The notes beneath the pieces were generated by a model, which was not told where the DNA came from, did not search any database, and was given only the letters and a program-made list of their open reading frames with translations. 9,588 nt of DNA from positions 1-9,588 of the forward strand of contig JAHFSN010000043.1 of NCBI GenBank assembly GCA_023265735.1, given 5' to 3'. The translations under genes and the position numbers were made by a program. Each line of letters begins with the position of its first letter. The first letter of the stretch is position 1. This document shows positions 1 through 5,938 of the stretch, in pieces. The stretch is from Spirochaetaceae bacterium. Lineage in GTDB: Bacteria; Spirochaetota; Spirochaetia; JABEVK01.

Positions 1-689
1 CCGGCGTTTCCCGGGGAACCCCGGTTTCCGGCGTTGAGAACCTTCCCCTAGCCGGAGAGGCGCTGACGCTCCCCGGGGAACCTCGGCCGGCGATCAGGAG
101 CGCTCCCAGCCGCGTCCCGAAGTCGGACATCCAGGCCAAGGTGGCCCCCGAAAGCCTGGGCGCCACGGAACGCCTGGGGGAGAAGGGGCCCGTGCGGCCC
201 TCTGGGAACAGAGCCCGGTTCCACATTCGGTTCGACCGCCAACGCGGCGAGCTGAAGAAACTTCTCGAAGCCCTGGACTTGCCGCCCGGGGCCCCGGGCG
301 ATCCCGCCCCTCCCGGCGAGGCGGAGGCTCCCCGGCGTCCCCAAAGACGACTGCTGTGGCTAGTTCTGGGGATCGTGACTTTGGCGGTCCTGGTCTTCTG
401 GGCCGTCCACGGAGAGAGTTCGCCCCCGCCTCAAGCCCCGGGACTCCCCTTCGTCCAGACTCCTGCAACGCCGGAAACGGGCCTCGACGTCCGACTCGAA
501 GCGGAAGGCTGGTTTTGGTATCCCCGCAGCGGTGAATCGCTCTGGCGGCTGTACCTCGCCCGCCACGACCTGGCCGGTCACGCCGTCCTCACGTGGGAGG
601 AGTTTCAGGCCGAGGTCCTGGCCGCCAATCCCGCGATGACCAAGGCTGATCTGGTGTTTCCCCGCCAGAGGATCCGTTTCAGTCCTTGA
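1..689 (+). CDS. 5'-truncated single-pass membrane protein with C-terminal LysM-like domain
   Basis: The frame is open from the left window edge (first full codon at 3) to TGA at 687-689, so the gene probably starts outside the window. A GTG at 141 would give 182 residues but has no Shine-Dalgarno, and the codons before it look equally coding. Seen: a Pro/Gly/Arg-rich, probably disordered stretch up to about base 350; one hydrophobic helix (LLWLVLGIVTLAVLVFWAV, bases 351-407) preceded by RRPQRR, which by the positive-inside rule puts the N-terminus in the cytoplasm; then a Pro-rich linker and a final 50-60 residues (WYPRSGESLWRLYLARHD ... FPRQRIRF) that resemble a LysM fold, with the GESLW start and a VFPRQRIRF end like the usual 'L.pGq.L.iP'. 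Inference: a membrane-anchored protein with an extracytoplasmic glycan-binding module. The carboxypeptidase next door supports an envelope role. No enzymatic domain is visible. The LysM call is moderate; the function is unknown. Confidence 0.7.
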   Translation, partial: GVSRGTPVSGVENLPLAGEALTLPGEPRPAIRSAPSRVPKSDIQAKVAPESLGATERLGEKGPVRPSGNRARFHIRFDRQRGELKKLLEALDLPPGAPGDPAPPGEAEAPRRPQRRLLWLVLGIVTLAVLVFWAVHGESSPPPQAPGLPFVQTPATPETGLDVRLEAEGWFWYPRSGESLWRLYLARHDLAGHAVLTWEEFQAEVLAANPAMTKADLVFPRQRIRFSP

Positions 690-715
690 CCCGTCGGCGG
701 CCAAACGTTTAGGCT
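686..715 (+). promoter_or_regulatory. Sigma70-type promoter of the carboxypeptidase gene, predicted leaderless
   Basis: TTGACC (686-691, 5 of 6 matches to TTGACA), an 18-bp spacer, then TAGGCT (710-715, fits TANNNT). The hexamer ends 6 nt before the GTG at 722, so a start site 7 nt downstream falls on the start codon itself. The -35 box overlaps the TGA stop of the upstream gene (687-689). No Shine-Dalgarno lies in the gap. The geometry repeats at other transcription-unit starts in this window, which raises confidence. Confidence 0.6.
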
Positions 716-721
716 GGCCGC

Positions 722-1963
722 GTGATCCGTCCCTCCTGCCTTTCCGCCTTTCTTGGTTTCCTACTGGCCCTTGCCCCGGTTTACGGAGAGGCCCCAGACC
801 TGGTGCCGGAAGCGCGTTCCGCGGTTCTTCTGGATCAACTTTCGGGCCGGGTGCTGTTTCAGAAGGACCCTCGCCTTGCCATCCCGTCGGCGTCTTTGAC
901 CAAACTCATGACCCTCCATTTGGTGTGGCGAGCCCTCGAGGCGGGACGAATTCACCCCCAAGACTTAGTTCCCGTCACCGACGAGACCACGGGGCGGGCG
1001 GTGCCTCCCGGTTCGAGCCTGATGTTTCTGGCCCCCGGCCAGCGCGTCACCGTCAAGGAACTGATGCTCGGACTGGCCGTCGACTCAGGGAACGACGCGG
1101 GAATGACCCTGGCCAGGTTCCTAGCCGGGGACGAGCGGGCCTTCGTGGCCTCGATGAACACCGAAACTCAGGCCCTGGGCATGGGCCAAACGGTCTTTGT
1201 TGATTCATTCGGCTACGATTCCCGGAGCACCACCACCGCCTGGGACTTCGCCCAATTCAGCCGCCGGTACCTCTCGGCCCATCCCCAGGCGGTGTCCCTT
1301 ATCCACAGTGTCCGAAAGTTTGCGTTCCCCCTCGACGCCAACCGGGCCCCGGGTGACCGGCGCAAGGCCCAGACCATCGTCCAAGCCAACCGGAACACAC
1401 TTCTGGACAGCTATCCTGGCGCGGATGGACTCAAGACGGGCTTCATCGAGGAATCGGGTTACAACCTCGCTGCCACGGCGGTTCGCGGAGACCAGCGGCT
1501 GGTGGCGGTGATCCTCGGGGTCCAGGCCAAGGACGAACCCACGGGAAGCCGACGCCGCGCCGTGGCCGGGGGGCGGCTGCTGGACTATGGTTTTGCCACC
1601 TTCCCCCTGCGCCCCCTTCCACTGCCCGTGTTGAAACCCGTCCGGGTGTGGTTTTCAGCCCCCGGCTCGGTGATCCCGGCACCGTCGGGTCCGACCGTGT
1701 ATCCCCTGGCCCAGGGGGAGCTGGGGGGCATCGATGTGCGGATCGACGGCCCCCTCGAGGTCGAGGGACCGATAGCCCCGGGGACCATCGTGGGGCGAAT
1801 CGTGTGGTCAAAGGCGGGTCAGGATTTCTATGGCATTGACCTGAAATCCGTGACGAACACCGAGGACGCCCCCTGGTGGGTGACCCTCTGGGACCACGTA
1901 GTCCTGTTCTTCCGCGGGCTTATGGGCGTCGCGCCGCCCAGGACTGCCTCTCCCCATACGTAA
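722..1963 (+). CDS. D-alanyl-D-alanine carboxypeptidase, PBP5 family (peptidase S11)
   Basis: Removes the terminal D-Ala from peptidoglycan pentapeptides outside the cytoplasmic membrane and so limits cross-linking. The 413-residue product starts with a signal peptide (residues 1-22, ending PVYG). The three active-site motifs of serine penicillin-binding proteins are present in order: SLTK (S58 nucleophile, K61), SGN (122-124) and KTG (238-240). A beta-rich region at about 300-380 matches the PBP5 C-terminal domain, and residues 385-401 (WWVTLWDHVVLFFRGLM) look like the amphipathic membrane anchor of this family. Length is typical (about 390-420). GTG at 722 is the only start that keeps the signal peptide; it has no Shine-Dalgarno but a promoter at the right distance for a leaderless mRNA. 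The last 44 bp overlap the convergent acetyltransferase gene. Family assignment is very secure. Which paralogue (dacA, dacC or dacF type) cannot be told, so no symbol is given. Confidence 0.96.
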   Translation: MIRPSCLSAFLGFLLALAPVYGEAPDLVPEARSAVLLDQLSGRVLFQKDPRLAIPSASLTKLMTLHLVWRALEAGRIHPQDLVPVTDETTGRAVPPGSSLMFLAPGQRVTVKELMLGLAVDSGNDAGMTLARFLAGDERAFVASMNTETQALGMGQTVFVDSFGYDSRSTTTAWDFAQFSRRYLSAHPQAVSLIHSVRKFAFPLDANRAPGDRRKAQTIVQANRNTLLDSYPGADGLKTGFIEESGYNLAATAVRGDQRLVAVILGVQAKDEPTGSRRRAVAGGRLLDYGFATFPLRPLPLPVLKPVRVWFSAPGSVIPAPSGPTVYPLAQGELGGIDVRIDGPLEVEGPIAPGTIVGRIVWSKAGQDFYGIDLKSVTNTEDAPWWVTLWDHVVLFFRGLMGVAPPRTASPHT

Positions 1964-2738
1964 TCAGAAAGTCGCCGCGGGACTCAAATCCCAGGTTTCG
2001 GTAGAGACCCAGGGCGGCACCGTTCTCCTTCTTCACGAACAGGCAGCACCCCTTCCCTTCCTCGGCTAGGAGACCGACGAGGTACGCCATCAGCCGCTTC
2101 TGAAGACCAAGCCGCCGGTAGTCCATCCGGGTATAAACGCCCCCGATCTGGGCCCAGCGATCCGTGAGGGCGTTGGTTCCCGCCTTGGCCAGCGGCTGAC
2201 CGCCGTCCCAGAGCGCCACCAGCCTCTGCCGATGAATCAGATGACCCCAGTGAAGACGGCTGGCCACGGGATGAAACTCCGAAGGATCGAAGAGCACCTC
2301 TTCCTTCTCGTAGGCCTCGTGGAGGGGGAACACGGTGTCGGCCTCCCGGGGTTCCACGGGGCGGAGCTCACCTCGACCGTCGGGAACCGCCAAAGGCCCG
2401 GCGGGACGAGCCATAAACTCGTAGTGAACCCGGTGCAGAATCCGGGAAGCGGGCATCAGGGGTTCGGTGAAGTTCACCCAAGCCGAGGGACCCATGAGGC
2501 ACCAGGCCGTGCCGACGCGGTCCAGGAGGCCCTTGGCCTCGTGACCCAGGGCCCGCTCCTCGGACAGCCACACTGGGTAGACGACCCCTCCCGACCGGAT
2601 CCCTAGGGCGGCCCTCTCCCCCGCGCACCACAGCTTCATGTCCTGGTGGGCCAAGAGACCGGTGGTCAGGGGCTCGAGATTCCTCAGCCAGTCGGGAAAG
2701 GTTCCGTGACGTGGCGCCGCCCACTCGCTCGGAGCCAC
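1920..2738 (-). CDS. GNAT-family N-acetyltransferase, FR47-like, downstream of nagZ
   Basis: Product of 272 residues. The C-terminal half (about 125-265) has a GNAT fold signature: beta-4 'GGVYTRMDYRR' (199-209), an acetyl-CoA pyrophosphate loop R208-R-L-G211-L-Q213 matching (Q/R)xxGx(G/A) loosely, a following long helix, and YRNLGF (246-251), the usual motif B. The N-terminal 120 residues are not recognised; they may be a degenerate second GNAT-like domain or a substrate-binding module, as in other two-part GNATs. Substrate unknown. The start is GTG (2738-2736), the first start codon after the nagZ stop, in the same frame as nagZ and only 3 nt beyond it, with no strong Shine-Dalgarno, so translation is probably coupled to nagZ. 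A later Met (residue 34) is an alternative start, but the upstream part reads like coding sequence. The TAA stop lies inside the 3' end of the convergent carboxypeptidase gene. Family call firm, function open. Confidence 0.88.
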   Translation of the reverse strand: MAPSEWAAPRHGTFPDWLRNLEPLTTGLLAHQDMKLWCAGERAALGIRSGGVVYPVWLSEERALGHEAKGLLDRVGTAWCLMGPSAWVNFTEPLMPASRILHRVHYEFMARPAGPLAVPDGRGELRPVEPREADTVFPLHEAYEKEEVLFDPSEFHPVASRLHWGHLIHRQRLVALWDGGQPLAKAGTNALTDRWAQIGGVYTRMDYRRLGLQKRLMAYLVGLLAEEGKGCCLFVKKENGAALGLYRNLGFESRGDFLITYGERQSWAARRP

Positions 2739-2741
2739 GGG

Positions 2742-4406
2742 TCACCGGCCTTGGCTGGGAAAATCCCCAAACCGAAATGGAAGGCGGCCGGGCGGAACGA
2801 TCTCGCCGGCCAATGCAGCCGCGGCCACATCGAAGGCCTCCGCGTTGGTTCCGTACACCGCGATGGCGGCCCTCACCCAGGGAACTTCCTTCAGGTACAC
2901 CGGCGAGAGCACCGAAACCACGGCCAGTTTGTCGCGGTAGGGTTCCAGGGCCCTCAGGTAACCCAGTCCTCCGGGGGTCGCCAGGACAAAGACCAGGCGT
3001 TTCGCGGCGGCGGCCCGGGCCACGATGGCGGCCCTGACCTCGGGGTCCGAGCCAAAATAGTCGTAGCCATACTCCATCACCGTGGCCCCGGGAAACCGGG
3101 CGAGGACGGGCTGGAAGGCCCCCGCGTAAGGAGTTATGACCAAGGGGGCCCCTGCCGCCGGCTTCCAAGGCAGGGTCTGGGCGGCGACCAGCGTCGCTCC
3201 CCGGGCCGTGGTCTGAAGGACGAAGGGTTCGGCGGCCGACGCCGGGATCGCCAGTTTCTTGGGATGCAGGACCAACGGAACGGCCCGGGGTCCCCGCAGT
3301 TCGCGCAGCTTCAGGACAAGGACGTGTTTGGCAGCGGCCTTAAGCCTCTCCAGGAACTCCGGGTCCTTCTGGGCCCGGCCCACCAGACCGTTCCAGGCCT
3401 CCAGCTGAGAGGCCGCGGGTTTGGAGAGCAGCAGCATGTCGTTCCCCGCCTCGAGGGCCTTTTGGGTCACCGTGGCGATGGTCCAGCCGCTGGGCCGAGC
3501 GCCCTCCATGAACAGATCGTCGGTGATGACCATCCCCTGGAATCCCAGGTCCTGGCGGAGCAGCCCAGTGATCAGCTCGGGGCTCAGGGATGCGGGGAGG
3601 CCGTTTCCCGAAACCTCCGGATACGCGATGTGGCCCGTCATAACGGCGCCCAGCCCCTCGGCGATGAGCATCTTGTAGGGGACGAGTTCCCGGCCTTCGA
3701 TGGTGGCCCGGGTATCGTGGATCACGGGGAGGAGTCCGTGGCTGTCCTCGGCGGTGTTTCCATGGCCGGGAAAGTGTTTGGCGGTGGCGATGACGCCCTG
3801 GGACTCCAGGCCCCGGAAGTACGCCATGCCCAGCACCCCGGCTTCCAGGGGGTCCTGGGAAAAAGACCGGGGCCCGATGACGGTGTTGGCCGCGTTTGTG
3901 TAGAGATCGACCGACGGCGCGAAGTTCATGTTCACGCCCATTTCCCGCAGCTCGGCGCCCAAGATCTGGGCCGTCTTCCAAGCGTCGTAAGGGAGCCCCG
4001 AGGCCCCCAGGGAGAGGTTACCCGGGGTGGTGGTCGTCGTCCCCTTGATGTGCCGGACCCAGCCGCCTTCCTGGTCGGTGGCCACCAGGAGGGGAATGCG
4101 GAACCGGGTGCGCTGGGAAGCCGCCTGGAGGTCCGCCGAAGCCTGGGCCACCTGGGCGGGGGTCCCGGCATTCCAGCCGAAGTACTTGACGCCCCCGAGG
4201 GACCTGGCCTCCACCCAGTTCAGGATTCCGGCGTCGGGGATGGGGTCAGGAAAGGCCAGCATGAGCACCTGGGAGGCCAGTTCCGGCACCGTCATGGCGT
4301 CGACCAGTTCTTCGGCCAGGGGGCCCGGCTCCTTGGCATCCCAGAAGTCCAGCGCGTGGGCGGGGAGTTGAACCAAGACAAGCAGGAGCAGCAGGGTCGA
4401 TCGCAT
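2742..4406 (-). CDS. nagZ: Exported beta-N-acetylhexosaminidase, GH3 family, NagZ type
   Basis: GH3 hydrolase expected to release N-acetylglucosamine from muropeptides. From the chosen start the product has 554 residues. MRSTLLLLLVLVQLPAHA is a textbook signal peptide with cleavage after A18, so it acts outside the cytoplasm. Catalytic-domain landmarks: DQEGG (111-115), KHFPGHG (210-216), D221-S-H223 (the Asp-His acid/base dyad of NagZ-type GH3) and TDD with likely nucleophile D296. A second alpha/beta domain (about 340-550) follows, giving the two-domain layout known from the Bacillus NagZ (YbbD) rather than the short cytosolic enzyme of E. coli. An ATG 45 bp further up (4451) would add 15 residues ahead of the signal peptide and sits inside the divergent promoter, so I prefer 4406. 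The acetyltransferase gene begins 3 nt after the TGA. Substrate specificity is inferred from motifs; another beta-N-acetylhexosaminide is possible. Confidence 0.93.
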   Translation of the reverse strand: MRSTLLLLLVLVQLPAHALDFWDAKEPGPLAEELVDAMTVPELASQVLMLAFPDPIPDAGILNWVEARSLGGVKYFGWNAGTPAQVAQASADLQAASQRTRFRIPLLVATDQEGGWVRHIKGTTTTTPGNLSLGASGLPYDAWKTAQILGAELREMGVNMNFAPSVDLYTNAANTVIGPRSFSQDPLEAGVLGMAYFRGLESQGVIATAKHFPGHGNTAEDSHGLLPVIHDTRATIEGRELVPYKMLIAEGLGAVMTGHIAYPEVSGNGLPASLSPELITGLLRQDLGFQGMVITDDLFMEGARPSGWTIATVTQKALEAGNDMLLLSKPAASQLEAWNGLVGRAQKDPEFLERLKAAAKHVLVLKLRELRGPRAVPLVLHPKKLAIPASAAEPFVLQTTARGATLVAAQTLPWKPAAGAPLVITPYAGAFQPVLARFPGATVMEYGYDYFGSDPEVRAAIVARAAAAKRLVFVLATPGGLGYLRALEPYRDKLAVVSVLSPVYLKEVPWVRAAIAVYGTNAEAFDVAAAALAGEIVPPGRLPFRFGDFPSQGR

Positions 4407-4411
4407 AGGAT

Positions 4412-4440
4412 TTCTTACCCGATCAGCCGTGAAATTTCCA
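4412..4440 (-). promoter_or_regulatory. Probable nagZ promoter
   Basis: Read on the minus strand: TGGAAA (4440-4435, 4 of 6 to TTGACA), 17-bp spacer, TAAGAA (4417-4412), then 5 nt to the ATG at 4406. No Shine-Dalgarno is visible. The -10 is weaker than at the other three promoters because its last base is A. Its -35 box directly abuts the -35 box of the divergent gene. The promoter position supports the 4406 start over the ATG at 4451. Confidence 0.4.
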
Positions 4441-4457
4441 GTGTTTTCCATTAGTCT
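4429..4457 (+). promoter_or_regulatory. Promoter of the transglutaminase-like gene, predicted leaderless
   Basis: GTGAAA (4429-4434, 4 of 6 to TTGACA), 17-bp spacer, TAGTCT (4452-4457), ending exactly 6 nt before ATG at 4464; no Shine-Dalgarno in between. The 8-bp palindrome GAAATTTC (4431-4438) covers the junction with the divergent nagZ -35 box, and TTTCCA occurs twice with 10-bp spacing (4435-4440, 4445-4450). These could be an operator for both promoters, but that is inference. Confidence 0.55.
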
Positions 4458-4463
4458 TGCCCT

Positions 4464-5855
4464 ATGCGTTCCCTCGCTGGACTCGTCCTTCTCCTCCTGG
4501 GGGGCTCCCTCTTCGCCCTCCGTCTGGAGCCCCTCCCCCAGGCCTCGGCCTGGCCCGCAGCCGGTTCGTCGCTGGACCGCGAGGGACTCATCGACCTGGC
4601 CCTGGTCCTTTCAGGAGCCCCCGATTCGTCCCTGGCGGCCTACAAGGCCCAGCTTTCCCGGTGGAGCGCCGAGTTTCGGTCCCAGGTCCGCCCCGAATGG
4701 GACGACGCCAAGAAGGCCGAGGCGCTGCTGCAGTCTCTCCATACCCACCTGACGGCCTATTCAACGTACCAAACCCGGCTCGACGTTCTGCTTGACCAGG
4801 GTACGTTCAACTGCGTTTCGTCGGCCGTAGCGTACATGATTCTGGGGAGGGATGCGGGCCTCGACGTCCAGGCCGTGGCCACCATCGACCACGCCTTCGC
4901 CCTGGTCCGCCTTCCGGGGGGACGCGCCGTCGACGTCGAGACAACGACGAGGTACGGCTTCGACCCCGGCACGAAGACCGAGTTCACCAACTCCTTCGGC
5001 CACACGGGGTTTGTGTACGTTCCCCCGGGCAACTACGCCCAGAGGAAGACCATCGGCGACCGCCAGCTCCTGGGTCTGCTGGTCCAGAACCGCCTGGTTG
5101 ACTTCTGGACTTCCGGACGGCCCGAAGACGGCGTGGGCCCGGCCATCGACCGCTGGACCATCGAGGGGACCCCCGAGGCGTCGAAGACCCTGGTGGACAG
5201 CTTCGTCAACTACGCCTCGTGGCTGAACGACCGCCGGGACTACCTGGGCGGCCTAGCCCTCATCGATCCCATGGTCCGGTGGACGGGGCCCGGGGCGGAC
5301 GCCAAAAAGCTTGTCGCCACGTTCGTGAACAACCAGGTCGCCGTCCTCCTCGACCGCCAAGACTGGGCCACCGCCGAGACGCTGACGGCCACCTGGCTGG
5401 ACCGGGGCTTCCTCACAGCCGCCCAGGCCGCCGACGAGAGGGCCCTCATCGCCGACAACCGCCTGGCCAAGGCCGCCCGGTCGCTCCCGGCCGCCGACGC
5501 TGCCCAGCAGATCGAAGCGGCCTTCGCCCAGGGCCTCGTCCCCCCGGGGCGCCGGGCCGAGCTCCTGGCCTTTGCCTACGGCCAAGCCGCCCAAAGGGTG
5601 GCGAACGAAAAGGGCAACCGGGCGGCCTGGGAATACCTTGCGGGCCTGCCGGCGGCCCACCAGTCCCTCCCTGGGGTGGCCAAGGCGCGGGAGGTCTTCT
5701 CTTACAACTGGGGTGTCGATGTTCACAACCGGTTCGCCCAGCTCTGGAATTCGGGAAAGACGGCCGAGGCACGGCAGCTCCTGGCGGATGCCTTGAAGGA
5801 GATGCCGAACAACACGTTGCTGAAACGGGACTGGGACGCGAGCCAGACCAACTAG
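4464..5855 (+). CDS. Exported protein with transglutaminase-like Cys/His/Asp core and TPR-like C-terminal region
   Basis: Product of 463 residues. Residues 1-18 form a signal peptide or uncleaved anchor (RSLAGLVLLLLGGSLFA). A transglutaminase/protease-like core is suggested by F115-N-C117-V (nucleophile Cys at the start of a helix), D142-H143-AFALV and A155-V-D157-VET, the usual Cys-His-Asp order and spacing of bacterial transglutaminase-like domains. The rest (about 200-463) is Ala-rich and helical. The last 60 residues (WNSGKTAEARQLLADALKEMPNN) strongly resemble a TPR unit. Such proteins are usually secreted or periplasmic; whether this one cleaves or cross-links peptides, or is only a scaffold, cannot be told. 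It is divergent from nagZ and followed by a probable terminator, so it seems monocistronic. ATG 4464 lies 6 nt after a -10 hexamer, fitting a leaderless message. Coding and export are secure, the core assignment good, the function unknown. Confidence 0.9.
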   Translation: MRSLAGLVLLLLGGSLFALRLEPLPQASAWPAAGSSLDREGLIDLALVLSGAPDSSLAAYKAQLSRWSAEFRSQVRPEWDDAKKAEALLQSLHTHLTAYSTYQTRLDVLLDQGTFNCVSSAVAYMILGRDAGLDVQAVATIDHAFALVRLPGGRAVDVETTTRYGFDPGTKTEFTNSFGHTGFVYVPPGNYAQRKTIGDRQLLGLLVQNRLVDFWTSGRPEDGVGPAIDRWTIEGTPEASKTLVDSFVNYASWLNDRRDYLGGLALIDPMVRWTGPGADAKKLVATFVNNQVAVLLDRQDWATAETLTATWLDRGFLTAAQAADERALIADNRLAKAARSLPAADAAQQIEAAFAQGLVPPGRRAELLAFAYGQAAQRVANEKGNRAAWEYLAGLPAAHQSLPGVAKAREVFSYNWGVDVHNRFAQLWNSGKTAEARQLLADALKEMPNNTLLKRDWDASQTN

Positions 5856-5870
5856 ATTTTCTGGTTTTTT
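5841..5870 (+). terminator. Probable intrinsic terminator overlapping the stop codon
   Basis: CCAGA (5843-5847) can pair with TCTGG (5860-5864); an outer G.T and A-T pair extends the stem to 7. The 12-nt loop contains the TAG stop, and the stem is followed by T6 (5865-5870). The stem is short for a terminator, but the T tail and the position, before a new promoter, fit. Part of the T tail is shared with the periodic repeat next to it. Confidence 0.45.
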
Positions 5871-5893
5871 ATGCACTTTTTATGCATTTTTTT
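5866..5893 (+). repeat. 11-bp tandem T5-ATGCA repeat, possible ARG box or UP element
   Basis: TTTTTATGCAC (5866-5876) is followed at once by TTTTTATGCAT (5877-5887) and a further T run to 5893. The period is about one helical turn. ATGCA (5871-5875) and TGCAT (5883-5887) also form an inverted repeat around a 7-bp A/T-rich centre, broadly like the TGAAT-WWWW-ATTCA architecture of ArgR sites but with TGCA in place of TGAA and one base longer. It ends 10 bp upstream of the argR -35 box. This AT-rich block in a GC-rich genome could be an ArgR operator, an UP element, the terminator's tail or a mix. The repeat itself is seen directly; the role is inference. Confidence 0.5.
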
Positions 5894-5903
5894 CCATTTG
5901 ATC

Positions 5904-5932
5904 TTGCCAGGACCCTGCCAAATTGCTAGAGT
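5904..5932 (+). promoter_or_regulatory. Strong sigma70-type promoter of the arg operon, predicted leaderless for argR
   Basis: TTGCCA (5904-5909, 5 of 6), a 17-bp spacer and TAGAGT (5927-5932, TA...T plus A). The -10 hexamer ends 6 nt before ATG 5939, so transcription should begin on the start codon. No Shine-Dalgarno is present. This is the best promoter in the window and the only evident one for the five-gene arg operon. Confidence 0.7.
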
Positions 5933-5938
5933 CACCCC

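Noticed and set aside
281..320. GC-rich hairpin-like sequence around CCCGGGGCCCCGGG
   Set aside because: It lies within coding sequence of a Pro/Gly-rich segment, has no T tail and is best explained by codon composition.
4407..4451. nagZ start at the ATG at 4451
   Set aside because: It would put 15 polar residues before an otherwise ideal signal peptide and places the start inside the divergent promoter. No ribosome binding site supports it. It is kept only as a weak alternative.
2646..4454. Open frame of 602 codons on the plus strand
   Set aside because: It is antisense to nagZ, whose catalytic motifs are intact. The encoded protein is Gly/Arg/Gln/His-rich without domains. Long antisense frames are common opposite GC-rich genes.
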